The position numbers and the translations under genes were made by a program. The notes below the pieces were generated by a model, which saw only the letters and a list, made by a program, of their open reading frames with translations, was not told where the DNA came from and searched no databases. From the NCBI GenBank assembly GCA_008931825.1, contig QXVZ01023286.1, positions 65,625 to 129,624 on the forward strand: a stretch of DNA of 64,000 nucleotides, read 5' to 3'. Below, piece after piece: positions 23,381-60,145 of the stretch. This DNA is from Phallusia fumigata. Lineage: Eukaryota; Chordata; Ascidiacea; Phlebobranchia; Ascidiidae. Every line of letters begins with the position of its first letter. Positions within the stretch are counted from its first letter, which is position 1.

Positions 23381-25702
23381 TTATGCAATGCAAAAAGTAA
23401 AGCGGCATTACCCATTCAAGTATTGTTCCACCCACCACAAATAAAAATAAACGAACAAGCAAGTGCAACAAAAAATGCAGCAAATATGCTTTCGATTTCA
23501 AACTAATTTAAGCATAAAGTATAGTTTCCCACAAACGGTTGTAATCTTAAAAAAACCCTTTTATGCATTTTGAAATGTGCAAACGTTGTTGATGTAAACT
23601 AGTCTGTTTAGCGCAACTCACTCATACTAAGCTGAAACTCTCAATTGAGACCTGAATAACAAAATTCTTAGCTAATGAAACCAGCAAAGTTTGCAGGCAA
23701 AACAAACCAAGAGCACATCAAAGACTTTGCACCAGACCAAAATGTGTCCCAAGTCTGTGATTCTTTCATTAGCACACTGACTTGGCAAGTCTAGACTCGC
23801 TTAAAAACCAATAAAATTCTTCAAAATTTAACTGATGAAAAAGCAAACCACTCAACATTTACCCCGCAGCAGGACAGTTGCGTGCTGGCCGCAAAGCTAA
23901 GCAGTTGAACTAGATTAGTCACTTCAAAGGGACGCAGCAAGGCGCTAAGCTCTTTTACACTCGCCTGGTCTCAACAATAAAACAATCATCCATACTATGA
24001 TATATACATAGATGTTGAAGTTTACGGGGCCACGATTAAATATCCAGAAATACAACAAACTTCTAAGTGTTACAATTTAATGGACATAAACCAAATTAGA
24101 GACGACTGATATTCAGGCGCTTGATTTAACTTAAATGTAAGACAAAAACATTTGTTTTGTCTTCTTTACAAGTAGGAATATAGCCCTAAAGTTGCTTTAG
24201 CCTTGTTTAAATTAGGTCTCTCCAAAACAAGTGTTTGATACATGTGAAACTGGCCCATTCCGTCGTTATGTTTAATGAAAACAGGACAGCACAAACTTTA
24301 GTGTATTAACCACAACTTGTGTTACGCCAACACAGTGAAGAACAATACATTGGGTCTGCAGACACCTTCTAAGTCACCGCTTTACAACCAACGCATACCA
24401 ATGAATTCTTGAGGCAATCGTCAATGCAAATACTTTGCCAAAATAAGCCACATACTCACGTACCGTCATTTTATAAAGCCTTCCTCTCTGCCTCTCACCC
24501 ATTAGCAAGTGTTCCTTTTGGAAAAATAATTAAAACATCAGACAACAAATTGGGAAAAATCAATAACATTATCTGTTCACTCTGCGGCCCGGTGACCTAA
24601 ATGCAAAGCGAATAATTATCGACGACCTGACTGCATGCAAGGCGTACTGTGAATATATGCAGCAACCTTTTTGGTGCTTAAGGCATGCACTTGTACGCAA
24701 GTTTATGAAACTGACGCAATTTACCACTACGAAATAACAGCGAAGATATTGGCGTAATACATAGCAGGCTATGCGCTTGGATCAAGCTGAAGGAGCGTTT
24801 CTGAAATAGAGGCAATTTATAAACGTTCAAAAAATAAATAAGATGATACAGCAGTGCGAATGTCCTTTGTAAACATCAAAACACGTTTTATTTTTCGCGT
24901 CCACGTCGGAGTAAATCAGTTTTCAGCAGTCCAGCTTTTCAAGCTTATCGTTTGGACTTATTTTGCTTGTTCTTTCTCGGAACGTTTCAATTAAAACCAA
25001 AAGCCAAATACACGACCATCGATACATTTTTTATAGAGGTCAATTTTAGTAGCAAACATTGGCGATTGCTTCGGGAATATCCTATCTAGTTGTCACACAC
25101 TCAAGAACTGAGTAGGTTGGTCAACATGCCTAATGGGCTTTGGCGGTATGTCAAGTTTAATTAACTGCCTTCCTTGAACCGCACGATTAAATATTTAAGG
25201 GAAACGACAAATAACAATTTGGTGAGGGCACCCTCGAACGCACATGAACCTGCGTTTGTAATTACTGAACATGACCGCATGTTTCCGTACAAACCTTGTT
25301 ATGTTGTTTGTACAAGGATAAAAGATACATATTGACAAATGTTTGACTATTGCCAGAATTCTTGCTTTATCTTTGAGAATTTTTGAAACTTAATTAGGAT
25401 TTTGGATTATTTTACGTTGCCATAGAAAAGAGATTTATTTTTACGTTCCTTTAGCTAAAATGTTTGAGTCTGTCCGTTTTTTATTGGTTTGATGAGTGTT
25501 GGTGAAAGCAAAACGAAAAATCGGAGAAACAGTTTAAAAATGCTCGGAATTAGGATTAAAATTTTGAGTAACATACAACTTTTCTGCTTAAAGTTCCACA
25601 GATATTTGTATTTGTTGCTGCATTTGTCCATGCTGGTGTTGCACAAAGTGGGTTCATATCTATCGCCACCTGCCGGAATTTATAAATTACCACGAGTTTC
25701 GA

Positions 25703-25960
25703 TGTTGAGTTGAGTTTATTTCGCTTGGTAAAAGAAAACATAGCGACGCAGTAGCACTAAATCAATTTGCCAAGCCGGAAATAGCTGCGCAAAGTTAGAA
25801 CGTTATGAGGCGCAAAAAATCGAGGAGCACAATTGGTAGGTCAAGGCTGAACGTGCTGCAGCTACACCGTAATTATTAAGCGTTACGTTACGACGGGGTT
25901 CGCAAGAGAGTAAGTTCTGCGCATTCTGAGAAACACGACTTGGGGGAGGGGTTGGGGGCG
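25703..25960 (+). repeat. Dispersed repeat, copy 2
   Basis: This copy is collinear with the one at 392-640 but clearly diverged, with small gaps. It is intergenic, between the PDE and PKG genes. Confidence 0.6.
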
Positions 25961-28751
25961 ACGTCGCTCTAGAATCTAACCATCTGTGTTAGGGAAACAG
26001 GGTGGGGTTCGACAGGATGTGCAACTCAATGAACCAATCAGGTTCCAAAAAGGAAGCCAAAATCTATTACGAATTTAGATCCACGGCGCAGCAGGCTAAA
26101 CGTGGAAATTAACATATTTTGTCGAATATATGCAACATCGGATTTTACGAATTCACTGCATCTTGTAATAAACTCACCTAAAAATCAAAAACAGTTTTGC
26201 AAAATACCATTAAAACCAGTAAGTTGGATGATATTATATGCAATGACAAATTTCGCATTATAAACGCACAATAAGTTAGCGTTGTAGGTGTAGGCAAATC
26301 CTATGTTGCACAACATCTTTGCATGTTTTGTGATGTTGAAATTATATTTAATGCTAACCACAATTTTAGTTATACATTGTCAGACTTGCATCAACATTAA
26401 GCAAACACCTCACAAACAGTTTGTGACAAGAAGTTTCGTTTTGAAAGTAAACAAAAATCACCGCCAAAAAAACTGCGTTGAGCTGTCGTTGGATAACTTA
26501 CCATTGAGTTGTTATAAAAATGTTGATTTTAAAAAAAAACGATCATTTCCATGATTTATTATTATATAACCGCTGTCCCCAGAAAACGATTAAAAGCGAC
26601 ATACTTTATAATTCAAACGTTTTGACAATTACAGATCGTTTTTCAATGTTTAAAAGTAACAGGCCACCGCTACGGCACTGTTACAAAGAGCATGTTTATG
26701 ACGAAAGTTATTTGTTGAGTATCCTATGATTTCGTTTTAGGTCTCAATAGAACTGCAGAGAAAAGATGTGAGAAGCTCGTACAACTCGAGTAAGTTGTTT
26801 GGAGACAACTCAACGATAAAGCCACGGTCATAACAGTCAGATTAACACCTTGACGACGGCGCAACGATGACAGATGCAGGGGAAGTCGCAAAACTGACGT
26901 CAGCAAAGGTGTAAAGCGGTTTGCTTGTGAAAAAGGCAAAATGTAAACAAGCAATGGATATTTGCAACACGCAAATGTGTTGGAAAGCACAAAAGTGAGT
27001 TATGTAAGGAACAGGTTGGTAAGTGTGGATGTCGAGTGCATTAATTTGTTTGACAAATTTGTTTAGAGGACTTTCGTGGTTATTTGATGTAAAGGACAGG
27101 CGAATTTAAGAAAGCGCTTCTGTTAACACTTTCGAGATCAGTGGCACAAATGTTGCATCTACTAAGTTATGATTTGCTTGAACGAAAGTAGTCGCATTAT
27201 TTGAAAATTGCATTACGAATATCTTGTATTTCGATTTTAGAACCTATTTGAACAGAAGTAGTAAGTACGTTCTGTAGTATTCATTACATTTCTTTATTAT
27301 TCATCCGAAAAAAACTTTTTGCAGCAGGGCCCTTCTTCAGTCTTGATGTTCTGGTTGGCAAGGTTTAATATTAACATCAACAGTAGTTAAAGCGTGTTTA
27401 AATCGCCATCCGGTTAACTTGTATTGTAATTTTAGACCGTTTTCAAACAGATTTAGCAAGTGTGTGTGTGCCCCTTTCGTTTATGGAGATAAGGTTTTCT
27501 ATGTGTTCTGCACTACTCTTTATGAGGTTTCTTTCTTATTCATGCGAAATAGGTTTTTTACAGGACCGTTACATAGTTTTATTGGTGGCTTGTTTATCAA
27601 AAGTTTTGCATCAAAATTAACCGATAGTCAAGCGCGACAAACAAACCATGGTGAAGTTAACTAAAACGTTTTATTACCCTGTACGCAATGAAACGAGACT
27701 TTTGTCCAGCCATTATTGCGCTGACGCAAAGTCAGCGATGTCACCTGACAAAAAGCGGTGCGCTGATTGGTTGAGGACGAGTAACAGGGTTGCGTACAAA
27801 GCATTAGGGTGCAATAAACTTCAAAGCCATGCGTATTTATGAGCCTGCTCCGTATTTTTCGGTTGGATGTTGTGAATTGGGGTTTTTCTAAGCTACAAAG
27901 TAAAGTATGTGGAGCAGGTTTCAAACTGAAAAAAAAAATTTGGCACGGGACGGTAGGTATTGAGATGAGCGTACCTCGTACATCGTTGCACAAGGCAAAC
28001 CGTACCTTTTGATGATTTTTGCTGCGTACGGTACCGTACTGCCATCTTTTGTAAAAGATAGGAAACCGTACTGTGTTGCTGTATGTTTTTGTTCTTGATT
28101 CACAACAGACAGAAAAGATCTACAGGTTTTGTAAGGTAATCAAATTCAGGCCAAAAGTAATTGGACCTTTTAAAATTCTATGTAAACTCGTATCTTGTTA
28201 GAAGAACAAAAGATTGTTTCAACTCAAGTCACCGAAACACAAGATTGGCACTGGCATGTTTTACAATTCGACTTTATTCAGGTCGTTAAAATCGCAGCTA
28301 CAAATACATTGACTTGAAAATCGATCATATAAAGTTTAAAGCAGTGCATGTGGTAGCCTAAAGTATAAACTTGCAGCACGCTGAACAATAGGATATACGT
28401 TGGTACAACTTAATCGTGTATTAAAACAGCTGAAGTTGCATTAAAAATCAGTTAAGCACAAAAGGGGCAGAGGTCGATCTCGTATCTTGGATCACGCTGT
28501 CTTAATGGGATCATGCCATTGATTTACTGCATATCAAGTTCTCCGTATTGGCTGCGTTGCAACGAAAATTACCTGCAGCATGTCTAGTGTAGATGTGGAT
28601 GTCCGATGGTCGTGAATTTAAATTGGTTTGAAAAATCCCAGTGAATGAAATCACATTGGATGTTGGGTTAAACAAAAACATAGTGGATAGTGTTCCCTAC
28701 ATTTCTTCAGGGACAAAAAACAAATCGGTCCCAAATCAATAGGGAGCAGTT

Positions 28752-28985
28752 CAGATGTTTTTATTATTTTTACTGAAACTTGTGCCCCAAATTTTAGGTT
28801 TTGCAAATATACTTTTTTAGGGGTTGCCACTCACAAAAATAGAGGCAAAACAAAGCTTTCTAACTTAAAAACAGATTAGATGTTTTTTATTCTACTGGGA
28901 CTTGTCCCTCAATTCACTTTTCCCAAAATGTCTTTTTTTAACATTTAGAAGTTGTCACAGACAAAACATTGAAATTGTAGCTAAA
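28752..28985 (+). repeat. Diverged tandem pair
   Basis: Two units of about 115 bp share agatgtttttta, actg..acttgt.cc, aatttt and a cac.....gacaaaac block in order. This is AT-rich DNA of unknown origin. Confidence 0.5.
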
Positions 28986-29242
28986 CGACAAACAAGCTAA
29001 AAAAATGTTAACAATACAACACAACCTAATTTCGACCATTTCGGATCGGTTTTGAAGTGAGCAAACTTAAAACGAAAACCCTTAGCGAGTTACCCACCAA
29101 ATGAACGCAAAAATATTTCCAATAATTGACTTCTTGTGGTCAGGTTGGTCTCATCTTATTGTCGGGGGGTTTTCGCTCCCCTCATGCGTCAGTCACGTAA
29201 ATAGTGTCCCACTGCTGATTGGACGCCGGGGACATCATTTGG

Positions 29243-29250
29243 TGACGTCA
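29243..29250. promoter_or_regulatory. CRE palindrome in a G+C-rich intergenic patch
   Basis: TGACGTCA lies within a locally G+C- and CpG-richer patch (about 29160-29330), 3.9 kb before the alpha-type PKG start. The patch is a candidate enhancer or distal promoter. Confidence 0.35.
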
Positions 29251-32200
29251 CGATGCGGTAGGCGCGGTATCGATTAAATGCTTTGCCGCGTCCGCCTTTT
29301 AGACACGCCTCAATTAAACCACGACAGATAAAGTCATTTAGTGCGCGGACTGGATCTGGTGCAACCTGGTGCCTGAAATGCGACAGTGGCTGTAAATCAG
29401 AAATGTAAAATTAGCGCAGTGTTACTAATTTGGCTGCGTAAACCGAGGCCTGTAGGCTTCGACGACTGATCGAGGTCGCTGAACTAATGTGGGACAGTAC
29501 AAGACGAGGGAAAGTGGGTGCCAGGTTTGGTACTGGAGGTCATGGCTTACCAGCCACTATTTTCACAAACCGTCATTTCGTTGGTCACCATAACCAGGAA
29601 ACAAGAAATGTTTGGCGTTGGAGAACAACAAAAGCTTGTGGCCGTTCCACAAACGCTCAAAAGGGCATCAATCGGCCATAAATCTCACTAGCTTTACGCT
29701 TCGTCCGTTGTGCCGCTTTACGAGCAACGTTCTGTGTTTGCTGAACGACGAATTTAGCTTGCGCGTAATACCTGTACGTTATTCGCTGTTGGTCGTTCGT
29801 CATCAAAGTGGCCGGGCCTGTTGCTGGCCTGGAAAATTGGTATCGTTTGTCATCCTTTTGTCTGTCAGCAACATTGAGGGCCACCAACAGAGTAAGTTGC
29901 ATTTTTGACGTAGTACAGGGAAACAGTTTTGCATCATCGTGATAGGCGGGGCAAAAAGGCGCTTAAGCGTAAAGTTATAGTGTGCGGAGTTTTTTTCCAT
30001 TTCTATTGTCTCTGTTTCGATTTATCAAGGCAGTTGAAACATCACTCGGTACAGTTTACTGACAGTTTGGTATTCCACGACATCAACGTTTTCAAGTTCT
30101 TCCTTTCTGTTGAACCAACCACAAGTCGAAGTGTCATAAGTTATGTATAAAAGACCTAAAAAATAGACCGCTTAATGACAGATAAGACGGCAGCCGGTAA
30201 CGTCAAAGAACGTGCATGTAAAAAATGGGCCAAAATCGGGTAATTTACTTTAGTCCTTGGGGCTTAAGTTGTCAGAAAAAGTAGACTCGATCAATCACGG
30301 TGGGGTAATAGAGCGTTTTCTGCCTGTGAGAAACGTTTAGGAATGGTAGCGATTAGGAGAAATCCGAAACCCTCAAAACAACGTTTTGGTTCTGGTATAA
30401 AACCGTGTGTTTAAAAGTAGTAAACGTTTTTGCGATTCAAATGCCACACGGGCGTGCGATTGAATAAAATGCAGGTCTTCAAACAAGGTGCAAAAACGCT
30501 ACAGTTCACTATTACTATTCAGGGTTATGTGAAATCAAACACCTTATGGATATCAGACGTCAGGTATGGCGATTAGGTAGTTGTAGATCACTTTTTTAAA
30601 CCAAAAAAGCTATAACACGCGATTCATACCAGCTGTTGTCAAACGTATAAAAGGGAATTCAACTTGAAGAGTCAAGGTCTGATGACAACTTAAAAACTAT
30701 ACCTATACGCCATATTTAAAAACAAAAACCCCAAATCACTCAATAAGAATGGTAAAACCAGTAAAAAAAGACACATGTTTATGGTGTTTGAGAAGTAGGT
30801 GTAGTCACTTACGAGCATGTAAGAAACTAGTTTCAAAGTCCTTTGTATTTAAATTTAAAGCTTCTGTCCGTACTTCTGGCTTAGGAGCAAACAGTTTTGC
30901 AATATTGATTGAGTGGAGAGAGCGCTATGAAGAGAGCCTCGTTAACTTTATTACGTCGCGTTTTGCGTACAGGTGATGTACAACTTAGGGGCGCGGGATC
31001 ACCATAAAACATAGAGGACTAGACAAGTGTAGAAGTCCCGGTGCGCGCCTGTGTGTATTGTACTGCGGAAGGTATTTAATGTTGGCGTACAAGCCACTAT
31101 TTATACACTGCTTCGGCATAGAAAAGTCTTTGTTTAAGAAAGAGATGGCTAGTTTGCATTCGTGCAACAGGGAAATTGTTTTTGTTTTTCGGGCTTGCAG
31201 TAGTGATATGCAACTAAGTGTTAGCTTTCTGTACATAACTTTTTACGCCGAAAACATAGGTTTTCTAAGCAAATTTCAGAAATTGTGCAATGCTTGACTG
31301 TATACATTTAGAAAGCACGTAGGCCTCGTTTTGTTTTCGTTTAGACAACAGTTTGTATTGAAGAGAAACTTGTGCATACAGTTTGTGGTTCTTTGTTGGG
31401 TTAAAACATTTTTTTGCACGTTTTAAAAAATACGTAATCTGTTTTTTATTGGTCCCTGAGACAGTCTTAAACCGTTTAGGAGGAAAAGTTAAGAGCTTCA
31501 AATCCACAAAGAGTAACGAAAGTTTTACGTGTTTCAAACGATTACTGGACAAAGGCATTCCATCAATACCGTAAAACCGTAAATCAGCGGCAGTTGAGTA
31601 CGTCGTAAGACCAGTGACAGATGGAACTTGGGTTGAATCAGAGGTAAAAAGTGGACTCTGTTGACACAACAAACACATTCCAAATAAAAGTTTTGCCAAA
31701 GTCCAGGCAGAATTCCATATTGATTGTTTGCCGAGTGCTGTTTTGTAACGTACAACAACGGTAGTATGTGTACGTTTGATTACAAGTATGGATAACACTA
31801 TTTACTAAAAAACACGAAATGTTTTGTTGAGGAAAAACACACGTAATTATTGAGGCCTGCTTTTAGAGTTTGTTAAAGAACCAGTGAGTATGAAACAAAG
31901 CTAAGAAAATGATGTCAATAGTGAGTGGAAAATGTAGTGAAATTGTATTTCTTCTTCCAGCAGTCTAAAACGTCTCTTTCGAGGTAATACCTTTATATAG
32001 CTCTTGATCGTTTGTTCTGTGGTTTATATAAGTAGTACATTACAAAACCTATATAATGTTGGTTTAGTGTCATTGTATCCGAATAATTTAGGGCTTAGAT
32101 CATTTAGATTTTCGAGTCAAAAAACGGCTACAACCCAGTATAAACCTCAAGGCATATTAAAATTTCTGCCTTTCCGTGGATTTTAATGCACCTACAGGGA

Positions 32201-33174
32201 AAATCTTGATTGTGTGTTTATTTTCGATTGTCAAATAACTGTCGATGTTAAAGTTCCGTTTTCCACAAAAAAGTCAAGCCTAAAAATCAATGACCAGATT
32301 CGCCAGGGCTTCCCAAATGATCCCCATGCCATTTACCCTTGAGTCCTGTTTGATCCGTTCTAAATGTAAACAGTACGTTTCGTGTCCATAATATTGCAAC
32401 ACGAAGCAGCGTGGTGAGAAAGCATCGAATCGTTTTCCCAGACGGGTAACGTTTATACGATCAGACATGAGGACGCGTCAACAGGTCGCACCTCTCAAGT
32501 GGTGTCGGTTTTCCAATATGCTTCATCCATCGATCCCAATTAATTTTTTATGGCAATGCAACGCAGATGAGTGGCGACGGTGTTTGTTTGTGGCGTTCGG
32601 GCAAACACGATATTTTTAAGGCAGGAAATTTTCACATAATTACGCGGTGTTGTTGAGTTAGGTATTGGTATGACGAGGAATAAAGTGGGCGAAAGAGACA
32701 TTGTTTTGGTTAGGGGATATTTATTGTAACTGAAGAGGAAATTAAAAATTTGTGTTTGAAGTGCAATATGTGAGAAAATGCGGATGTAGAGAACACTATG
32801 CGAGATGAATAGGTGATAAATATTAATTCTGGCAATTATGTTCGGTGCTCCAGGCTTCTGAAGACAGAAGTAGCATGCTACATTTACACTTATATTCAGT
32901 ACGTTTGTTTGTACAGAGTATAGCAAAAATAAGATCCCACACCACTGAGAGACAGCAAAATTAAGCCACTATGAACCGAAATAATACCAAACTTTTATTG
33001 GTGTAACGTAACTTTTGCCTTGTTTTTTAAAACTATTTGGTACAGTTTGTTACAACTCATAACTTGCAGGGTTCATCTTCAAATGGATAGAATATAGAGT
33101 CCTGGCCAGCTGACATATCGATTGAGTCCTGACTGGCCACGTAGCTAATTCTGGTAATTAAATTTCCGGCAATA

Positions 33175-57633
<24,459 letters not shown>

Positions 57634-57780
57634 ATCGTCAATGCTTTGAAGTGGCTGAAATAGGCACGAGACTAAGATTGGGCATCCGTTGCAGGAACAG
57701 GAGCAAGAGGAAGAGTGGGATCTTGGAGAAACAATTAACTATCTGACGTCGGTTTAGATTATTTTTAAAGCGACATCTTA

Positions 57781-58009
57781 CCTGCTTTAAATTATATTTG
57801 TGACCCCGCTGAGAACTCCCAACAAGTTTTTGGGGTTAAGATTTTCCTAAGTCGTAATTTGGGCTAAAGTCAAGACTTTTACAACTTTTTGTGAATGTGG
57901 AGGAATATATTGGCCTGCTTTTGGGATTTGTGACCAGGCTTAGAATTCCCAACGTGTTATCTGGGTCAAGGTTTTCCTAATTTTTTATGAACGTAAGGGA
58001 CAACGGTGG
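57781..58009 (+). repeat. Imperfect tandem duplication in the PKG 3' UTR
   Basis: Two units, 57781-57912 and 57913-58009, share cctgctt, then ttgtgacc, gagaactcccaac or its variant, and ttttcctaa in the same order. A third unit starts cctgctg at 58010 and stops at once. The copies are clearly diverged. Confidence 0.75.
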
Positions 58010-58087
58010 CCTGCTGCAAAGCATGGCACAAAGGGTTGTTTTCTTCCTCGTTTGTTGCAGTTTAAGGATTTGCTTTACGTTTATACA

Positions 58088-58093
58088 AATAAA
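58088..58093 (+). terminator. Polyadenylation signal AATAAA for the PKG gene
   Basis: This AATAAA lies 455 nt after the PKG stop codon and is the only canonical signal noticed in the likely 3' UTR. It implies a UTR of about 480 nt. Confidence 0.5.
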
Positions 58094-58281
58094 GCAGCTT
58101 AGTCCTCATTTATACAAATGTTTTATTCGGCCGCCCGTGTATGTTCCATTGCTGAGAAGTTTCACAAACGTATATTACATTTTTGTCAAATCTTTTTGAA
58201 ACGGGTGTGTGTAGTTTAGTCAAAGGACTGTTAAGGAGTGATTTTCATGCAGTATCTTTAAGAGAAATGAGATATACTCAC

Positions 58282-58428
58282 CACAGGGGCGTAGACAGGA
58301 GGGCGAAAGGGGGCCATGACCTCTTCCAAACTTCGAAATTGTATATTGAGGTAGGCTACTCCAGGAAATGTTTTACATTAAGTTAGATTACTTGGCCCCT
58401 CTTAAAATTATGGGCTGGCTACGCTATT
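58282..58428. mobile_element. Short MITE with GGGGCGTAG...CTACGC ends
   Basis: The element runs from cacaggggcgtag to ggctggctacgctattg, with imperfect terminal inverted repeats. It carries no coding capacity. A second copy lies at 61828-61932. The form is typical of non-autonomous DNA transposons common in invertebrate deuterostomes. Confidence 0.65.
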
Positions 58429-59971
58429 GGTCACCAGACAACGAAACTTTGCTTTTAGACTTTAAGACAAAAACAGCCTTGATCACAATTAGTCTGGTAT
58501 TAGCTACTTATCAGTGCACCATGACACATTACGTCAGCTTTCCCATAAAGTCAGGCGCCCCACAACCCGTGTAGATGTCACGAGTTGCTTGAGTGCAGAA
58601 CCAACACTCGGACGCAGAGAAAAATGCGCCGAGTAACAGAGCAAACAAACAGATACAGCGCGGATGTGGATAGTAGTAAGTACCTGACAGTAACCTCGCG
58701 TGCCATGTTGGTGTGTCACAGCGTCTTGAAGGGGTAAGAAGACAAAAAAACTCTTGGAATATCACAACCAACAAAATTACAAAAGCATGTGCAAATCGAC
58801 AGATAACAAAAAATGGCGGAGTCTCGAACACAATAGTTTTCATATCTCTGTACATGTGACTAATAAATTACCAAACTCAAAAGTAATACAGTGTAGAGCG
58901 AATGTATCTTTGATTTGTTTGCTGCTATCAAAGCACATTTGCGTGTAGACAAAAAGTCTTCTTAACTAATTTTTTTAAGCTTCAGAAGCCCTAAGGCAGG
59001 TTTGCCTAACACTCGACCTCCTCCGTTAAAATTCCTGACCCCGGACCTGGCGTGTTCTCGTCAAGCTAATTGAAGCACGTTACGGAAAATGCTGTTCGGC
59101 TGATTCGCGGTTGAGGCGACAAAAACAATGACGGTGGGAATTTTTGTGACTTGTCACAACTAATCGTGATTTGTTAATGGTTTACGGTAAAAGTTACGAT
59201 GCATTGACGTCAGTAAACGTAACTTATTGTTGTCATTTTTTTTCAATGATACAAGTAGGCATGTGTTCGACATTATCTAATTTCTACGACAATAAATTAT
59301 CGTCTGAATATGCATTGATGATGCCAACACAATTGTCAAAACGTTTGCAGCAAATTGTATTCACTGTATGTATAAGATGTCTGGCAGTATTGTTTTTACT
59401 TAAGTTACTTTTCAAGTCCGTATTTTGGTCCCTATCGCCTGATTGTTTTTTTTTTAGTTCCAGTAGGTCAAAAAAATAGGCAAATGTTAAGTTAGTCAAA
59501 CCATAACGATGGACTGAAAAAACTGCATCTGAATTTGTGCGAGAACAGGAGCTTTTGCATAAAAATCTAATCAAGTGTTCGGTAAAAATAAAAAGCAATA
59601 TTTTTAAAAATCGTAGCTAGATACCTAAAAAAGATTCCTGCCTGCGTTTGTTTGGAGCCGCTTATTTTTGAAAACTGTAGTTATTGCATCATGAAACGTT
59701 TTTGTTTAATGGCCTGAATCGTGGATCGAGCTTGTCGGCTGTAACATTCAAAGTGAGTCACTATGTTGACGCTTCACGGTGTTGTATTTCACAAAATGTA
59801 GAAAAACGTATGATTGCACATCGAACGGTTGCGACAAGAAAAATGAAGAATGAAGAACAGATCAACAAAAAAACCACAATGATAGGAACAATAATGAAAA
59901 AAAGAACAACAAAAAGATGCAGAAGACATCAAACAACAGTGTAGTGTGTGGTGGGTGAAATGATAAGATCC

Positions 59972-60145
59972 TTAAAATGACATTGAGCGACCAGTCTTTG
60001 AGTAATGAATTTTTGTAACCAATGCATCTAGGCTTTTCCGTACGTCGTCGTAACCTTCAGCAGCGGACAGTTCTTCGTAGTCCAGAAGGTCATGGTATTT
60101 GTGCACTGTGCGTTGGGCCTCCAGCACGGTAACGCGTCTGTTATG
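59972..60145 (-). CDS. Ras-like GTPase terminal exon (G5 and stop)
   Basis: The exon encodes HNRRVTVLEAQRTVHKYHDL, then ELSAAEGYDDVRKSLDALV and ends GRSMSF followed by TAA. SAA is the G5 motif. A possible ATTAAA polyadenylation signal lies near 59704 on this strand. Confidence 0.92.
   Translation of the reverse strand, partial: HNRRVTVLEAQRTVHKYHDLLDYEELSAAEGYDDVRKSLDALVTKIHYSKTGRSMSF

Larger units (their letters stand above)
18251..33174. other. Divergent intergenic region between the PDE and PKG genes
   Basis: About 14.9 kb with no recognised exon. It includes the PDE 5' UTR and promoter, a local duplication (20453-20852 and 21372-21719), repeat copies (19523, 25703), a tandem pair (28752-28985) and four CRE palindromes (20480, 21399, 26895, 29243). 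Confidence 0.6.
57634..59971. other. Convergent intergenic region, PKG to Ras-like GTPase
   Basis: The region holds the PKG 3' UTR, the 58282 MITE, one CRE palindrome (59205-59212) and the likely 3' UTR of the GTPase. Confidence 0.6.
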
